64,000 nt of DNA, taken from ZC4RG30 sp963812195. GTDB lineage: Bacteria > Pseudomonadota > Gammaproteobacteria > Steroidobacterales > Steroidobacteraceae. Within the stretch, counting starts at the first letter, position 1; each line of letters opens with the position of its first letter. The stretch covers positions 1 to 64,000 of the forward strand of contig CAWEUI010000014.1 of assembly GCA_963812195.1 (NCBI GenBank), read 5' to 3'. Under the pieces are notes generated by a model, which worked only from the letters and a program-made list of their open reading frames with translations, ran no database searches and had not been told where the DNA came from. The translations under genes were made by a program, and so were the position numbers. Shown piece after piece: positions 28,489-37,402 of the stretch.

Positions 28489-29784
28489 TCACGTCAGATC
28501 GATGCGGTCGATGCGCTCGAGCCCGGTGTAGTCGGAAACGATGACGCGTTCACCGGCGACAAGTCCGCCCAGCACCTCAACCTGCTCGGCATTGCGCCGG
28601 CCGAGCCGCACACGCCGGCGACGCGCACTCTTGCCATCCGCATCCAGTACGAACACCCAGTCGCCGCCGCTGCGCTCCAGGAACGCCCCGCTTGCCAGCA
28701 CCAGGCCCGGCTGGTCCGCGCCCAGTGACAGCCGACCCTGCAGCGACTGGCCGCGCAACAGCCCGTCCGGCGTCGTGCCATCGAAGGCCAGATCCACCCT
28801 GAACGCGCCATCCTTCACCTGCGGATACACGCGCGTCACCTGCAACGGCCACTGTGTGCCACCGCTTTCCACGCGGCCCACCTGCCCGTCATGGACTCGC
28901 CCCAGGTAGTACTCGTCGACCGTGGCGGACAGCTTGAAACCGGTATCGGGCGTGATCTCCGCCAGCCGCTCGCCGCGGTTGCGGTTCTGGCCGATCGTCA
29001 AATCCATCGCGGTGATCAATCCGCCCACCGGCGCCCGCGCGGTGAGATTGCGCAGCTTGCCGTGCGTGATCTTCATACTCTCCCGCAGCATCGCGATCTG
29101 CTGCCGGATCTGCGGCTGCTGCTGCACGCGCAAAGCCTCCTGGCGCGCATTGCTGTCGCGTTGCATGTCGCGCTTGCGAATGGCACTGGCGAGCTGGTCG
29201 CGGTACTGGTCGCGCTCTTCCACGGACACGACGTGCTTCTGGACCAGCTGCTCGCGCCGCTGCAGCTCGCGCTGCAGACGTGTGACGTCGTCGTCGGCAT
29301 CGGCGAGCAGCCGCTCGTTGTTGGCGCGGGTCAGCTCCAGATCGGTTTCCAGCTTCTGCAGTGACGTGATGGACTGCACCAGTGCGTTCTCGCCCGACTG
29401 TACTTCCAGCTCCAGTGCGGTATTGCTGAATTCGACCAGCGGTTGTCCGGCCAGCACGCGGTCCCCAGGCTGCGCCAGCACGCGACTGACCAGGCCGCCC
29501 TCCTGCGCATCCACAAACACCGTATCGTGCGGCACCACCTCGCCGCGCAACGGTATGAAGTCGTGAAACACGCCCTGCTGCACTGTAGAGATGTCCAGAC
29601 CACTGCGCGACATGCGCATGGTGCGCTGTGCCGGACCGAGCAACAGCACGGCGCCGAGCACCGCAAGCACAAGCGCTCCGGCAATTCCGAGCGAGCTCTT
29701 CCAGCCACGGCGGCGCCACCACGGCAGGGTGAGCGGCCGGTCCATCGGCTCCGGCGCGCGCCCGGGATTAACGGCGACATCCAT
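28489..29784 (-). CDS. Membrane-fusion (HlyD/MacA-like) periplasmic adaptor
   Basis: A 431-residue adaptor anchored by one N-terminal helix (about residues 30-50, LGIAGALVLAVLGAVLLLG). A lipoyl-like half motif is followed by a long coiled-coil hairpin (roughly 120-230, rich in Gln, Arg and Leu), the second lipoyl half ARAPVGGLITAMDLTIGQ, and beta-barrel and membrane-proximal domains. It would connect the FtsX permeases to an outer-membrane exit. The start at 29784 (MDVAVNPG) is chosen because the hydrophobic anchor then lies near the N-terminus; the longer frame upstream runs into the divergent regulator gene. It is the first gene of the export operon. Confidence 0.88.
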   Translation of the reverse strand: MDVAVNPGRAPEPMDRPLTLPWWRRRGWKSSLGIAGALVLAVLGAVLLLGPAQRTMRMSRSGLDISTVQQGVFHDFIPLRGEVVPHDTVFVDAQEGGLVSRVLAQPGDRVLAGQPLVEFSNTALELEVQSGENALVQSITSLQKLETDLELTRANNERLLADADDDVTRLQRELQRREQLVQKHVVSVEERDQYRDQLASAIRKRDMQRDSNARQEALRVQQQPQIRQQIAMLRESMKITHGKLRNLTARAPVGGLITAMDLTIGQNRNRGERLAEITPDTGFKLSATVDEYYLGRVHDGQVGRVESGGTQWPLQVTRVYPQVKDGAFRVDLAFDGTTPDGLLRGQSLQGRLSLGADQPGLVLASGAFLERSGGDWVFVLDADGKSARRRRVRLGRRNAEQVEVLGGLVAGERVIVSDYTGLERIDRIDLT

Positions 29785-29884
29785 ATCGGTTAGTGTAGGA
29801 CGCCACGCAGTCTGCAAAAAACATTGATCCAACAGGCACTTGCATGCACCACAGCCAGCCGCGGCCACGCCCCGGTGTCCGGAA
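29785..29884. promoter_or_regulatory. Divergent promoter region, export operon / two-component system
   Basis: One hundred bases separate the adaptor start (minus) from the regulator start (plus). The stretch is less GC-rich than its surroundings, with TGCAAAAAACATTG near 29812-29825. No clear operator pair can be picked by eye. By position it should carry both promoters and the binding site of the adjacent response regulator. Confidence 0.4.
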
Positions 29885-30433
29885 ATGAACACCGCGGACG
29901 CGCTGCTCATCATCGAGGATGACGCCGACGTGCGGCGCGCGGCGCGCATAGCGCTGGACGGCGAATTCGCGCGCATCGACGTCATGGACGCGCCCGGCGC
30001 GGCGCTGGAGGCAAGCCTCGTCACTTCCGGTTACGAAGTGGTGCTGCTCGACATGAACTTCGTATCCGGCGAACGCAGCGGCGCATCCGGCCTTGACGCG
30101 CTCGCGCGCATCCGCGGTTGCGACAGCACACTGGCGGTGGTGCTGATGACCGCCTTCGGCGGCGTACAACTTGCGGTCGAAGCGTTGAAGCGCGGCGCCA
30201 CCGACTTCGTGCTCAAGCCCTGGAACAACGAAAAGCTCGTGGCGACGATCCGCGCGGCGGCCGGGGTAACCCGCTCGCGTCGCGAGGCCGAAGCGCAGAC
30301 ACTCGAGCAGCTCGAACGCGGCGCCATCGAACGCGCGCTGGCGAAGGCCGAAGGCAACGTGTCGGTGGCCGCCACCACGCTTGGGCTCAGCAGGCCGGCC
30401 TTGTATCGGCGCATGTCCAAACATGGCCTCTGA
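29885..30433 (+). CDS. Response regulator: receiver plus Fis-type HTH, no AAA+ domain
   Basis: A 182-residue regulator. The receiver (1-125) has the acidic pair in IIEDDAD, the phosphoacceptor Asp in VVLLDMNF, the Thr in LMTAFG and the Lys in LKPWNN. After a short linker, the C-terminal Fis-like helix-turn-helix is EGNVSVAATTLGLSRPALYRRM. The sigma-54 AAA+ domain of NtrC-type regulators is absent, so it probably acts as a sigma-70 activator or repressor in the manner of ActR/RegA. It overlaps the kinase gene by eleven bases, and its likely target is the divergent export operon. Confidence 0.92.
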   Translation: MNTADALLIIEDDADVRRAARIALDGEFARIDVMDAPGAALEASLVTSGYEVVLLDMNFVSGERSGASGLDALARIRGCDSTLAVVLMTAFGGVQLAVEALKRGATDFVLKPWNNEKLVATIRAAAGVTRSRREAEAQTLEQLERGAIERALAKAEGNVSVAATTLGLSRPALYRRMSKHGL

Positions 30434-31736
30434 GCGCCTGCATTCGGCCGGCTTCCTGTTCGGCGTGCTGGCACGCGCGGTGCTGCTGGCGCTGCTGCTC
30501 ACTGCTCTCTTCTATCTTCTGCGCAGCACGCAGTACTACGCCACTGCGCTGGTGCTGGTGCTGTGCTCCGCCTTGACCATCGCGGATCTGGTCCGCCTGG
30601 CCGGCCGCCAAAACCGCGCCACCGAACGTTTCCTCGATGCACTGTCGGCCGGCGCGCTGGAGACACCCATCCAGCGCAGCGCGGTACCGGACTCGCTGCG
30701 CCACGCCTACGACCGCACACTGGGCCTGCTGCGAACGGAACGCCAGAGCCGGCAGCAGCACGGCCAGTACCTGCAAACCTTGCTGGACACCGTACCGTCG
30801 GCGCTGCTGGTGCTGCGTCAGGACGGCGGCGTCGAACTCGTCAACCGTGCCGCGCACCGGCTGCTGGGCGAGGCGGCGCCCCGCCTCGACCGGATGGCGG
30901 CACTCAACCCTGCTGTCGCCTCGCAACTCGAGGCTCTGCCGCCCGGCACCCATCGCATCGTGCAGTTGGCAAACGGCCGGCGTCTGCTCGCCTCGGCGGC
31001 ACGCTTCACAGTACCGGACAGCCCACCTCGACGATTGCTCTCGCTACAGCGACTGGCGGGCGAACTCGATGCCGTTTCGCTCGCCGCCTGGGACGACATG
31101 GCACGCGTGCTGGCCCATGAAATGATGAATTCACTGACGCCGATCGCCTCGCTGTCGCAGAGTCTGGATGGATTGCTGCGCGCCGGCAGCAGTGCCGATG
31201 CGAGCGCCGCGCTGGAAACCATCACGCGCCGCAGCCAGGGGCTGCTGCGCTTCGTCGAACGCTATCGCGAGGTCGCGGACGTACCCGAGCCACGACTGCA
31301 GTCGCTGCCGCTGGCCCCGCTGCTGTCCGGTGTCGAGCAGCTGATCCGGCCGGCGCTGCAATCACGCGGCATCCGGTTCGAATGCAGGATCGAGCCCGAC
31401 GATCTCACGGTGCGCGCCGACCCCGACCTGCTGGAGCAGGCGCTGATCAATCTGCTGCGCAACGCGGCGGACGCGGCGGCCGAAGCGTCGTTGCCATGCG
31501 TCGGAATCGATTGTCGCAGCGAGGCCGGACGCACGGTAGTCGAGATCAGCGACAACGGGCCGGGGCTGACGGTGGAACAGCGAGAACAGATCTTCGTGCC
31601 ATTCTACAGCACCAAACCGCACGGCTCAGGCATAGGCCTGTCGTTGGCGCGCCGTATCGCGCAGGTTCATGGTGGACGCATCACGGTTCATGCCAACGAG
31701 CCGCGCGGCAGCCTGTTCCGAATGAACCTCTCGTAA
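30423..31736 (+). CDS. Membrane sensor histidine kinase
   Basis: A 437-residue kinase with two N-terminal membrane helices (about 8-30 and 36-55) and almost no periplasmic loop, a PAS-like domain (about 115-210, LLDTVPSALLVLRQDGGVELVN), the phosphoacceptor His in VLAHEMMNSLTPIASLSQ, and an HATPase domain with NLLRNAADAA, DNGPGL and GSGIGLSLAR. The short loop suggests sensing within the membrane or through the export machinery, as in intramembrane-sensing kinases that control ABC exporters. It starts inside the end of the regulator gene, so the two are coupled. Confidence 0.92.
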   Translation: MASERLHSAGFLFGVLARAVLLALLLTALFYLLRSTQYYATALVLVLCSALTIADLVRLAGRQNRATERFLDALSAGALETPIQRSAVPDSLRHAYDRTLGLLRTERQSRQQHGQYLQTLLDTVPSALLVLRQDGGVELVNRAAHRLLGEAAPRLDRMAALNPAVASQLEALPPGTHRIVQLANGRRLLASAARFTVPDSPPRRLLSLQRLAGELDAVSLAAWDDMARVLAHEMMNSLTPIASLSQSLDGLLRAGSSADASAALETITRRSQGLLRFVERYREVADVPEPRLQSLPLAPLLSGVEQLIRPALQSRGIRFECRIEPDDLTVRADPDLLEQALINLLRNAADAAAEASLPCVGIDCRSEAGRTVVEISDNGPGLTVEQREQIFVPFYSTKPHGSGIGLSLARRIAQVHGGRITVHANEPRGSLFRMNLS

Positions 31737-31830
31737 TGAATGGTGTCGGTCCTGCCCGACAGCAGGATGCATATCCGCGGCTTGCGTTATAGTCACGGCC
31801 ATCAACGAAGGAACTTACAAGGTGAATCCC

Positions 31831-32401
31831 ATGCGCAAATTACTTCTGATGCTGACCGGCGCACTGATGCTCGCCGGCACGACGGGCGTCGCATATGCCG
31901 ACAAGTACAGCGACGCGCTCGCACAATTTCCGCAAGGACGGCGACTGCAAGCACTTCCTGGACACCGCCTACGCCTACGCACTGTTCCCCACGGTCGGCA
32001 AGGGCGGCATCGTGATCGGCGGCGCCTACGGCACTGGGCGCGTTTACCAGGGCGGCCGGGTGATCGGCACCGCCAAGCTCACGCAGGCCAGCGTGGGCAT
32101 CCAGTTCGGTGGCCAGGCCTACAGCCAGATCATCTTCTTCAAGGATGCCAGTGCGCTGAAGGAATTCGAGCGTGAAGGCTTCGAGTTCGGCGCCGACGCG
32201 AGCGCGGTGATCATCACGGCTGGCGCCAATGCCAGCGCCGGGACCAAGGGCGCCAGCGCCGGCGCCAGCGCGGACAAGAAGAACGCCACCAGCTCCGGCG
32301 CCTACTACAAGGGCATGGCGGTGTTCACGCTCATCAAGGGTGGTGCGATGTACGAGTTGTCCATCGCAGGACAGAAGTTCTCGTTCAAGCCCGGCGGCTG
32401 A
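31831..32401 (+). CDS. Secreted YSC84/SYLF-domain protein, one frameshift
   Basis: About 189 residues with a signal peptide (MRKLLLMLTGALMLAGTTGVAYA) and a SYLF (YSC84-like, lipid-binding) domain: FLDTAYAYALFPTVGKGGIVIGGAYGTGRVY, GTAKLTQASVGIQFGGQAYSQIIFF and the Ala/Gly-rich ASAGTKGASAGASADK stretch. One base too many near 31922-31930 splits the signal peptide from the domain. The two frames join exactly at the expected YSDAL-NFRKDGDC sequence, so I read it as sequence error. The ATG at 31831 follows ACAAGGTG. Confidence 0.85.
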
Positions 32402-33136
32402 ATGACCCAGCCCCTGCTCGGGCTGATCTTTCCCCCCGCGCACCGCGGCATCCCGGACGAGGGAATCGCCATGTATGGCGACCAGCTGCGCTTCGTCGTC
32501 ACGGGGCTGGGAATCGAGCGCATCACGCCGGCTGATTTCGATGCCGCGCTGGAGCGGATCCCGGCCGCGGCGCGCAAGCTGGCGGCCGCGGGGGCGCACG
32601 CCATCGAGCTGACCGGCACCTCCCTGACCTTCTACCGGGGCGAGGCCTTCAATCGCCAGCTGCGGGAATCCGTCGAGGATGCCAGCGGGTTGCGGGCCGT
32701 CACCATGAGCGACGGCGTCATTGCCGGACTCAAGGCAGTGGGTGCCCGGCGCGTGGCAGTGGCGACCGCCTACAACGACGTGGTGAACGCGCGGCTGCGC
32801 GCCTTCCTGTGCGAGCACGGATTGGAGCCGGTCGTTGTCACCGGCATGGGGCTGGAAGCCATGACCGACGTTGAGCTGGTAACACAACAGTACTTGCTCG
32901 AATTCAGCGCGCGAGTGCACGCCACGGCGCCGCAGGCCGATTCATTGCTGGTTTCCTGCGGCGGGTTTCGCACCCTGGAGATCATCGCGCCGCTGGAGGC
33001 ACGCACCGGCGTACCGGTGATCTCCAGCATGCCGCATGGTTTATGGGCCGGAGCGCGGCTGGCCGGCCTTGCCGGCACCGCGCCCGGGTTCGGAAGGCTG
33101 TTGTCCGCACCGGAACATCTCCAGCACATGACCTGA
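32402..33136 (+). CDS. Arylmalonate decarboxylase-like Asp/Glu racemase superfamily enzyme
   Basis: A 244-residue cytosolic enzyme. The order of motifs follows arylmalonate decarboxylase as I know it: GLIFPPAHRGIPDEG at the N-terminus, ELTGTSLTFYRGEAFN with the dioxyanion-hole residues, VAVATAYNDVVN, and the catalytic Cys in LLVSCGGFRTLEI, then GVPVISSMPHGLW. Arylmalonate decarboxylase removes CO2 from alpha-disubstituted malonates without cofactor; maleate isomerase is a close relative. The physiological substrate is open. The start codon abuts the stop of the SYLF gene. Confidence 0.8.
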   Translation: MTQPLLGLIFPPAHRGIPDEGIAMYGDQLRFVVTGLGIERITPADFDAALERIPAAARKLAAAGAHAIELTGTSLTFYRGEAFNRQLRESVEDASGLRAVTMSDGVIAGLKAVGARRVAVATAYNDVVNARLRAFLCEHGLEPVVVTGMGLEAMTDVELVTQQYLLEFSARVHATAPQADSLLVSCGGFRTLEIIAPLEARTGVPVISSMPHGLWAGARLAGLAGTAPGFGRLLSAPEHLQHMT

Positions 33137-33245
33137 CGCCCACATCGGGTTGGTGATGCGGGCCGGATCGTGGCATGTTACCGGGCCATGATTCTTCCCT
33201 TCGACGGACCCGATCATCGTGCGGTGCCCCCGCAGCGGCGCGCGC

Positions 33246-35973
33246 ATGCGACGGCTGATGATCGTCCTGCGTCGCCCTCGTCTTCATCGCCCTGCTCTTC
33301 GGGTCCTGGCTGGCGGGCTTCGCCACCGACTGGCTCTGGTTCGGCCAGGTGGGGTTCACGCCGGTGTTCATGACGTCGCTGGTCTGGCGTGTGGTGCTGT
33401 TCGTCATCGGCGCACTGCTGGCCTATGCGATCCTGGGCGGCAACATCCGGCTCGCCGCGGGAAGCGCCGGCAAGATGCCGGCACTGCTCATCCAGAGGGT
33501 GAATCAGCCGCCACTGGATGTGTCGCGCAGCCTGCCGCGCATACTGCGGGTCGGCGCGCTGGTGGTGTCGTTCCTGGCGGCGGTCTCGACATCGACGCTG
33601 TGGATGAAGTTCCTGCAGGCGTTCCACGGCGCGGACGTCGGGACGACGGATGCGCTGTTCGGACGGGACGTGGGCTACTACATGTTCACGCTGCCGGCAC
33701 TGGCAGCGGCGTTGAGCATCTTGATCACGCTCCTGCTGCTGGCACTGGCGGCGGCGGGCGCGTTGTACGTGCTGCGCGGCGACCTGCCGCTTGGCCCCAG
33801 GTCGGGAACACCGAAGCGCCGCGCCGAGATACACATGGGGCTGTTGCTGGCCGGCCTGTTTGCGCTGGTGGCGCTGCGCCTGTGGTACGTGCGCAGCGCC
33901 GAACTGCTGTACTCCACCACCGGCCCGCTGGTGGGCGCCAGCTATACCGATGTCCATTTCATGTTGCCCGCCATCCGCATCTCGGCGCTGGTGGCGCTGG
34001 CAGGCATCGTCCTGACGGTGTATGGCGCCGTGCGCGGCCGGCTGCTGCGCTACGCGCTGATCGCCGTGGGCATCTACGCCGTCGTGGGTATCGTGGCGCG
34101 GGGGCTGCTGCCGCAGGTGGTACAGAAGCTGGTGGTGCTGCCCAACGAACTGGCCAAGGAGACCCCTTATATCAAGCACCACATCGCGGCCACGCGCGCG
34201 GCGTGGGGTATCGGCGGCGTGCAAACCCGCTCGCTGAGCGGCGAGGCGACGCTGACGATGGCCGACATCAAGGCCAACGCGCCCACGATCGACAATGTGC
34301 GGCTATGGGAGCGCGACCTGCTGCAGCAGACCTTCAAGCAGTTGCAGGAGATCCGCACCTACTACGACTTCGTCTCGGTGAACGACGACCGCTACACCAT
34401 CGACGGCAAGTACCGGCAGGTGCACCTCTCGGCCCGCGAGTTGAACTCGAGCTCCCTGCCGACACAGACATTCATCAACAACCGGCTGACGTTCACGCAC
34501 GGCATGGGCGTGACGATGGCGCCGGTGAACCAGGTGACGCCCGAGGGGCTGCCGGTGCTGCTCATCAAGGATCTGCCGCCGGTATCCACCGTGGATATCA
34601 AGCTGACGCAGCCGCAGATCTACTACGGCCAGCTCACCGACAGCTACGTGTTCGTGAACACGAAGCAGAAGGAGTTCGACTACCCGGCCGGCGACCAGAA
34701 CATCTACTCGTCGTATGCGGGCGCGGGCGGCGTCCCGGTGGGCTCGTTCGTGCGGCGCGCGCTCTACGCATGGCAGTTCGGCTCACTCAAGATCCTGTTC
34801 TCCGACGACATCACCGGCGCGGCGCGGATCATGTACCACCGGAACATCCGCGACCGGGCGTCGACCGCGCTGCCCTTCCTGCGCTTCGACTCCGAGCCCT
34901 ACATGGTGATCACCGACGCCGGCAAGCTGGTGTGGATCCTGGACGGGTACACGACGAGCAGCGGATACCCGTACGCCGCCAAGGTGGGCAGCATCGACTA
35001 CATGCGCAACAGCGTGAAAGTGACCATCGATGCGTACTCCGGCGCAATCACGGCTTACGTCATAGATCCTGCGGATCCGGTAGTGCGCACGTATGAGCGG
35101 ATCTTCAAGGGCATCTTCCGGCCCATGTCCGCCATGCCGGCCGACATCAAGCGGCACCTGCGCTATCCGGGCCAGTTGTTCCGCATCCAGGCCACGCTGC
35201 AGACCACCTACCACATGGACGAGCCCGATGCGTTCTACCACCGGGAAGACCAGTGGCAGATTCCGACGCCCAACGCACAGGGTTCGGACATCACGCCGTT
35301 CATGCGCCACATGATCATGCGGCTGCCCGGCGAGAAGAAGGAAGAGTTCATCTACATGACGCCGTTCACCCCGCGCGGCAAGGACAACCTGGCGGCGTGG
35401 ATGGTGGCGCGGATGGATGGCGACCATTACGGCCAGCTCATGGTGTACCGGTTCCCGAAGCAGAGCCTGGTGTACGGGCCCCGGCAGATCGTGAACCGCA
35501 TCAACCAGGACACCGACATCTCGCGCCAGCTCACCCTGTGGGACCAGCGTGGGTCGGAGGTCATCCGTGGCGAACTGCTGGTGATACCGATCGAGGAGTC
35601 GCTGATCTACGTGCAACCGCTGTTCCTGCGCGCGCAGGGCGGCACGATTCCCGAAATGAAGCGCGTGGTGGTGGCCAGCGGCAATCGCGTGGTGATGAGC
35701 GAAACGCTCGATCAGGCACTGCAGGCCATGTTCGGCAACGGGGCGGAGATCACGGTGAACGGGCGGGCGGCCGACACCACCGGACAGGCCGCGCCGGGGG
35801 CCGCATCGCCGGGCACGAACGCGCCGACTGCCGCCACGACAACGCTGCTGCAACAGGCGCAGTCGCACTACGAGAAGGCGATCAGCGCCCAGCGGGCTGG
35901 AAACTGGGCGGAATACGGCCGGCAGATCGACGCCCTGGGCACCGTCCTGCAGCAACTGCGCGAGCGGCAGTGA
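33246..35973 (+). CDS. UPF0182 integral membrane protein, one frameshift near the start
   Basis: A protein of about 908 residues in the UPF0182 (COG1615) family. Seven or so membrane helices occupy the first 300 residues. A large extracytoplasmic domain follows (HHIAATRAAWGI, QQTFKQLQEIRTYYDF, GEKKEEFIYMTPFTPRGKDNLAAWM), ending with a coiled helix (QQAQSHYEKAISAQRAGNW). From 33290 the frame is clean. An indel near 33270 separates MRRLMIVL from ALVFIALLFGSWLAGFATDWLWF. The function of the family is unknown. It follows the arylmalonate decarboxylase-like gene on the same strand after about 110 bases. Confidence 0.9.
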
Positions 35974-35982
35974 GCGGATCCG

Positions 35983-36435
35983 TCAGTTGACTCGCGGCGA
36001 TCCGAACGCGGAAGCGTAGTAGTCCCATCTGGATGCTTCGCGCAGGACCCGCCAGCCCGTGAGCGTGGAGTACTGCATCCTCAGGTATCTGACGTTCATG
36101 CCATCCTGACGGGATTGGCCCTTGTACCGTACATCCACCCGCGCGACGACGCTCGATCCGGTGCCGTGGCTGGTGATGGATGCGATCTGAAAATTGCTCT
36201 CCTGCAGGTCCCGGGCCATCGCCTCCAGGCTCGCATCGCCCCCTGCCTCGCCGGCATTTGCCTGCTGCATCGCCGGCAGCGCGGCCCGCGTGGATTCGGC
36301 CATTAGCCAGTTCTTTACCTGCGTTACGCCCTGGGAATCGAGCGTCCTGTTCTGCATTTCGAACCTGAACACCACGAATCCGGCCACGACAACCAGAGCA
36401 ATGATGGCCTTCCAGCCGTTCATCTTGAATTCCAT
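35983..36435 (-). CDS. Small membrane-anchored protein of unknown function
   Basis: A 150-residue protein with an uncleaved N-terminal helix (WKAIIALVVVAGFVVFRF) and a soluble domain facing the periplasm, ending in beta-strand-like stretches (SVVARVDVRYKGQS, YLRMQYSTLTGWRVL). I do not recognise a family. It is convergent with the UPF0182 gene and divergent from the crystallin-like gene. Confidence 0.7.
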   Translation of the reverse strand: MEFKMNGWKAIIALVVVAGFVVFRFEMQNRTLDSQGVTQVKNWLMAESTRAALPAMQQANAGEAGGDASLEAMARDLQESNFQIASITSHGTGSSVVARVDVRYKGQSRQDGMNVRYLRMQYSTLTGWRVLREASRWDYYASAFGSPRVN

Positions 36436-36633
36436 GGCTCAATGCCCCTCCTTGGAGTTCCGCCCGACCAGACCCTGGAAGATGCCGGATTCTGCTGCCG
36501 CGGCAGACCGAAGACGTCACACCGCGCGAGATTGCGAAGCGCAGGTTCGTGGCGCCGGGAACCCCGGCTATGTACGGCTGCGCACCGACAGATGCCCTGA
36601 TTGCACCGAGACTTGGGCATATCGGAGGAATAC

Positions 36634-37205
36634 ATGAAATTCAGAATGACAACCCTGGCAGGCGTCACCGCCCTGCTGGTGTGCGCACAGGCGATGGCAC
36701 AGATCACCTTCTACGAAGGCGAAGGGTTCCGAGGGCGCGCGTTCACCACCAACCGGCAGATGCCCGACTTCAGGCGCGGCGGATTCAATGACCGCGCATC
36801 CTCGGTCATCGTGGATAGTGGCCGCTGGGAGGTCTGCGAAGACGTGCAATTTCGCGGTCGCTGCGTGATGCTGCGCAGGGGCAGCTATGATTCCCTGGCG
36901 CGCATGGGCATCAACGACCGGCTCTCATCGGTGCGCCACGCCAGTGGTCGCGGGCAGCATGCCGATCGATCTCCCGGGCCGCTTGCATCGCCCGACCGTG
37001 AATACCGGCGTCGTCCGAATGAACGGGTGTACGAGGCCAGGGTGACCACGGTGCACGCCGTAGTGGGTCGACCCGAGCAGCGCTGCTGGATGGAACGCGG
37101 CCAGATTGAACAGGACCGAGGCGGTCCCAACGTCGCCGGTGGCGTCTGGGCGCCCCGCCGGGCCGCACCATCTACGTGAATCGGCGCGGCGAACCGCGGC
37201 AGTAA
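36634..37205 (+). CDS. Secreted beta/gamma-crystallin-like protein, damaged C-terminus
   Basis: A signal peptide (to AQAMAQ, about residue 23) is followed by one beta/gamma-crystallin unit: ITFYEGEGFRGRAFTTN, then WEVCEDVQFRGRCVMLRRGSYDSL and NDRLSSVR. The following Arg-rich part leads to QRCWMERGQ, after which related proteins usually have a glycine-zipper 2TM segment. Here that segment is absent and the frame breaks: one frame ends at 37179, another resumes as RTIYVNRRGEPRQ with a stop at 37203-37205. One or more bases, perhaps a longer stretch, are missing near 37140-37170. The start follows GGAGGA. Confidence 0.75.
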
Positions 37206-37264
37206 TGCCGCGTCCGCATGTGGTGTAGGTTGCTTTCCGGTCGATCGTCACAAGGAGACTGAGT

Positions 37265-37402
37265 GTGAGCAAGGGCATGGATCGAAAGAAGGAAGGCAGG
37301 AAGCAGCCCGCCAAGACCCTGGTGGAAAAACGTGCCGCCAAGCGGGACAAGAAGGAGAAGCGACAGAATTCGGCTCTCGTCCCTCTGTTCCAGTCGCGGT
37401 AG
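37265..37402 (+). CDS. Small very basic protein, 45 residues
   Basis: A GTG start preceded by AAGGAGA at the right distance, then SKGMDRKKEGRKQPAKTLVE, KRAAKRDKKEK and a Phe-containing end, stop TAG at 37400-37402. Almost half the residues are Lys or Arg. I recall short gammaproteobacterial proteins beginning MSKG-x-x-KKE with AKT-x-x-EKRAAKK, so this is probably a real conserved small protein, possibly nucleic-acid or ribosome associated. It would be missed by a 60-residue length cut-off. Its stop touches the end of the convergent lipoprotein gene. Confidence 0.7.
   Translation: MSKGMDRKKEGRKQPAKTLVEKRAAKRDKKEKRQNSALVPLFQSR

Noticed and set aside
31760..31800. Promoter of the SYLF gene from TATAGT at 31788-31793
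   Set aside because: No acceptable -35 box at the right distance, so it is not listed as a feature.
33219..35096. 625-codon open frame overlapping the UPF0182 gene in another frame
   Set aside because: The translation is Arg/Gly/Ala-rich low-complexity sequence; the UPF0182 frame has membrane helices and family motifs.
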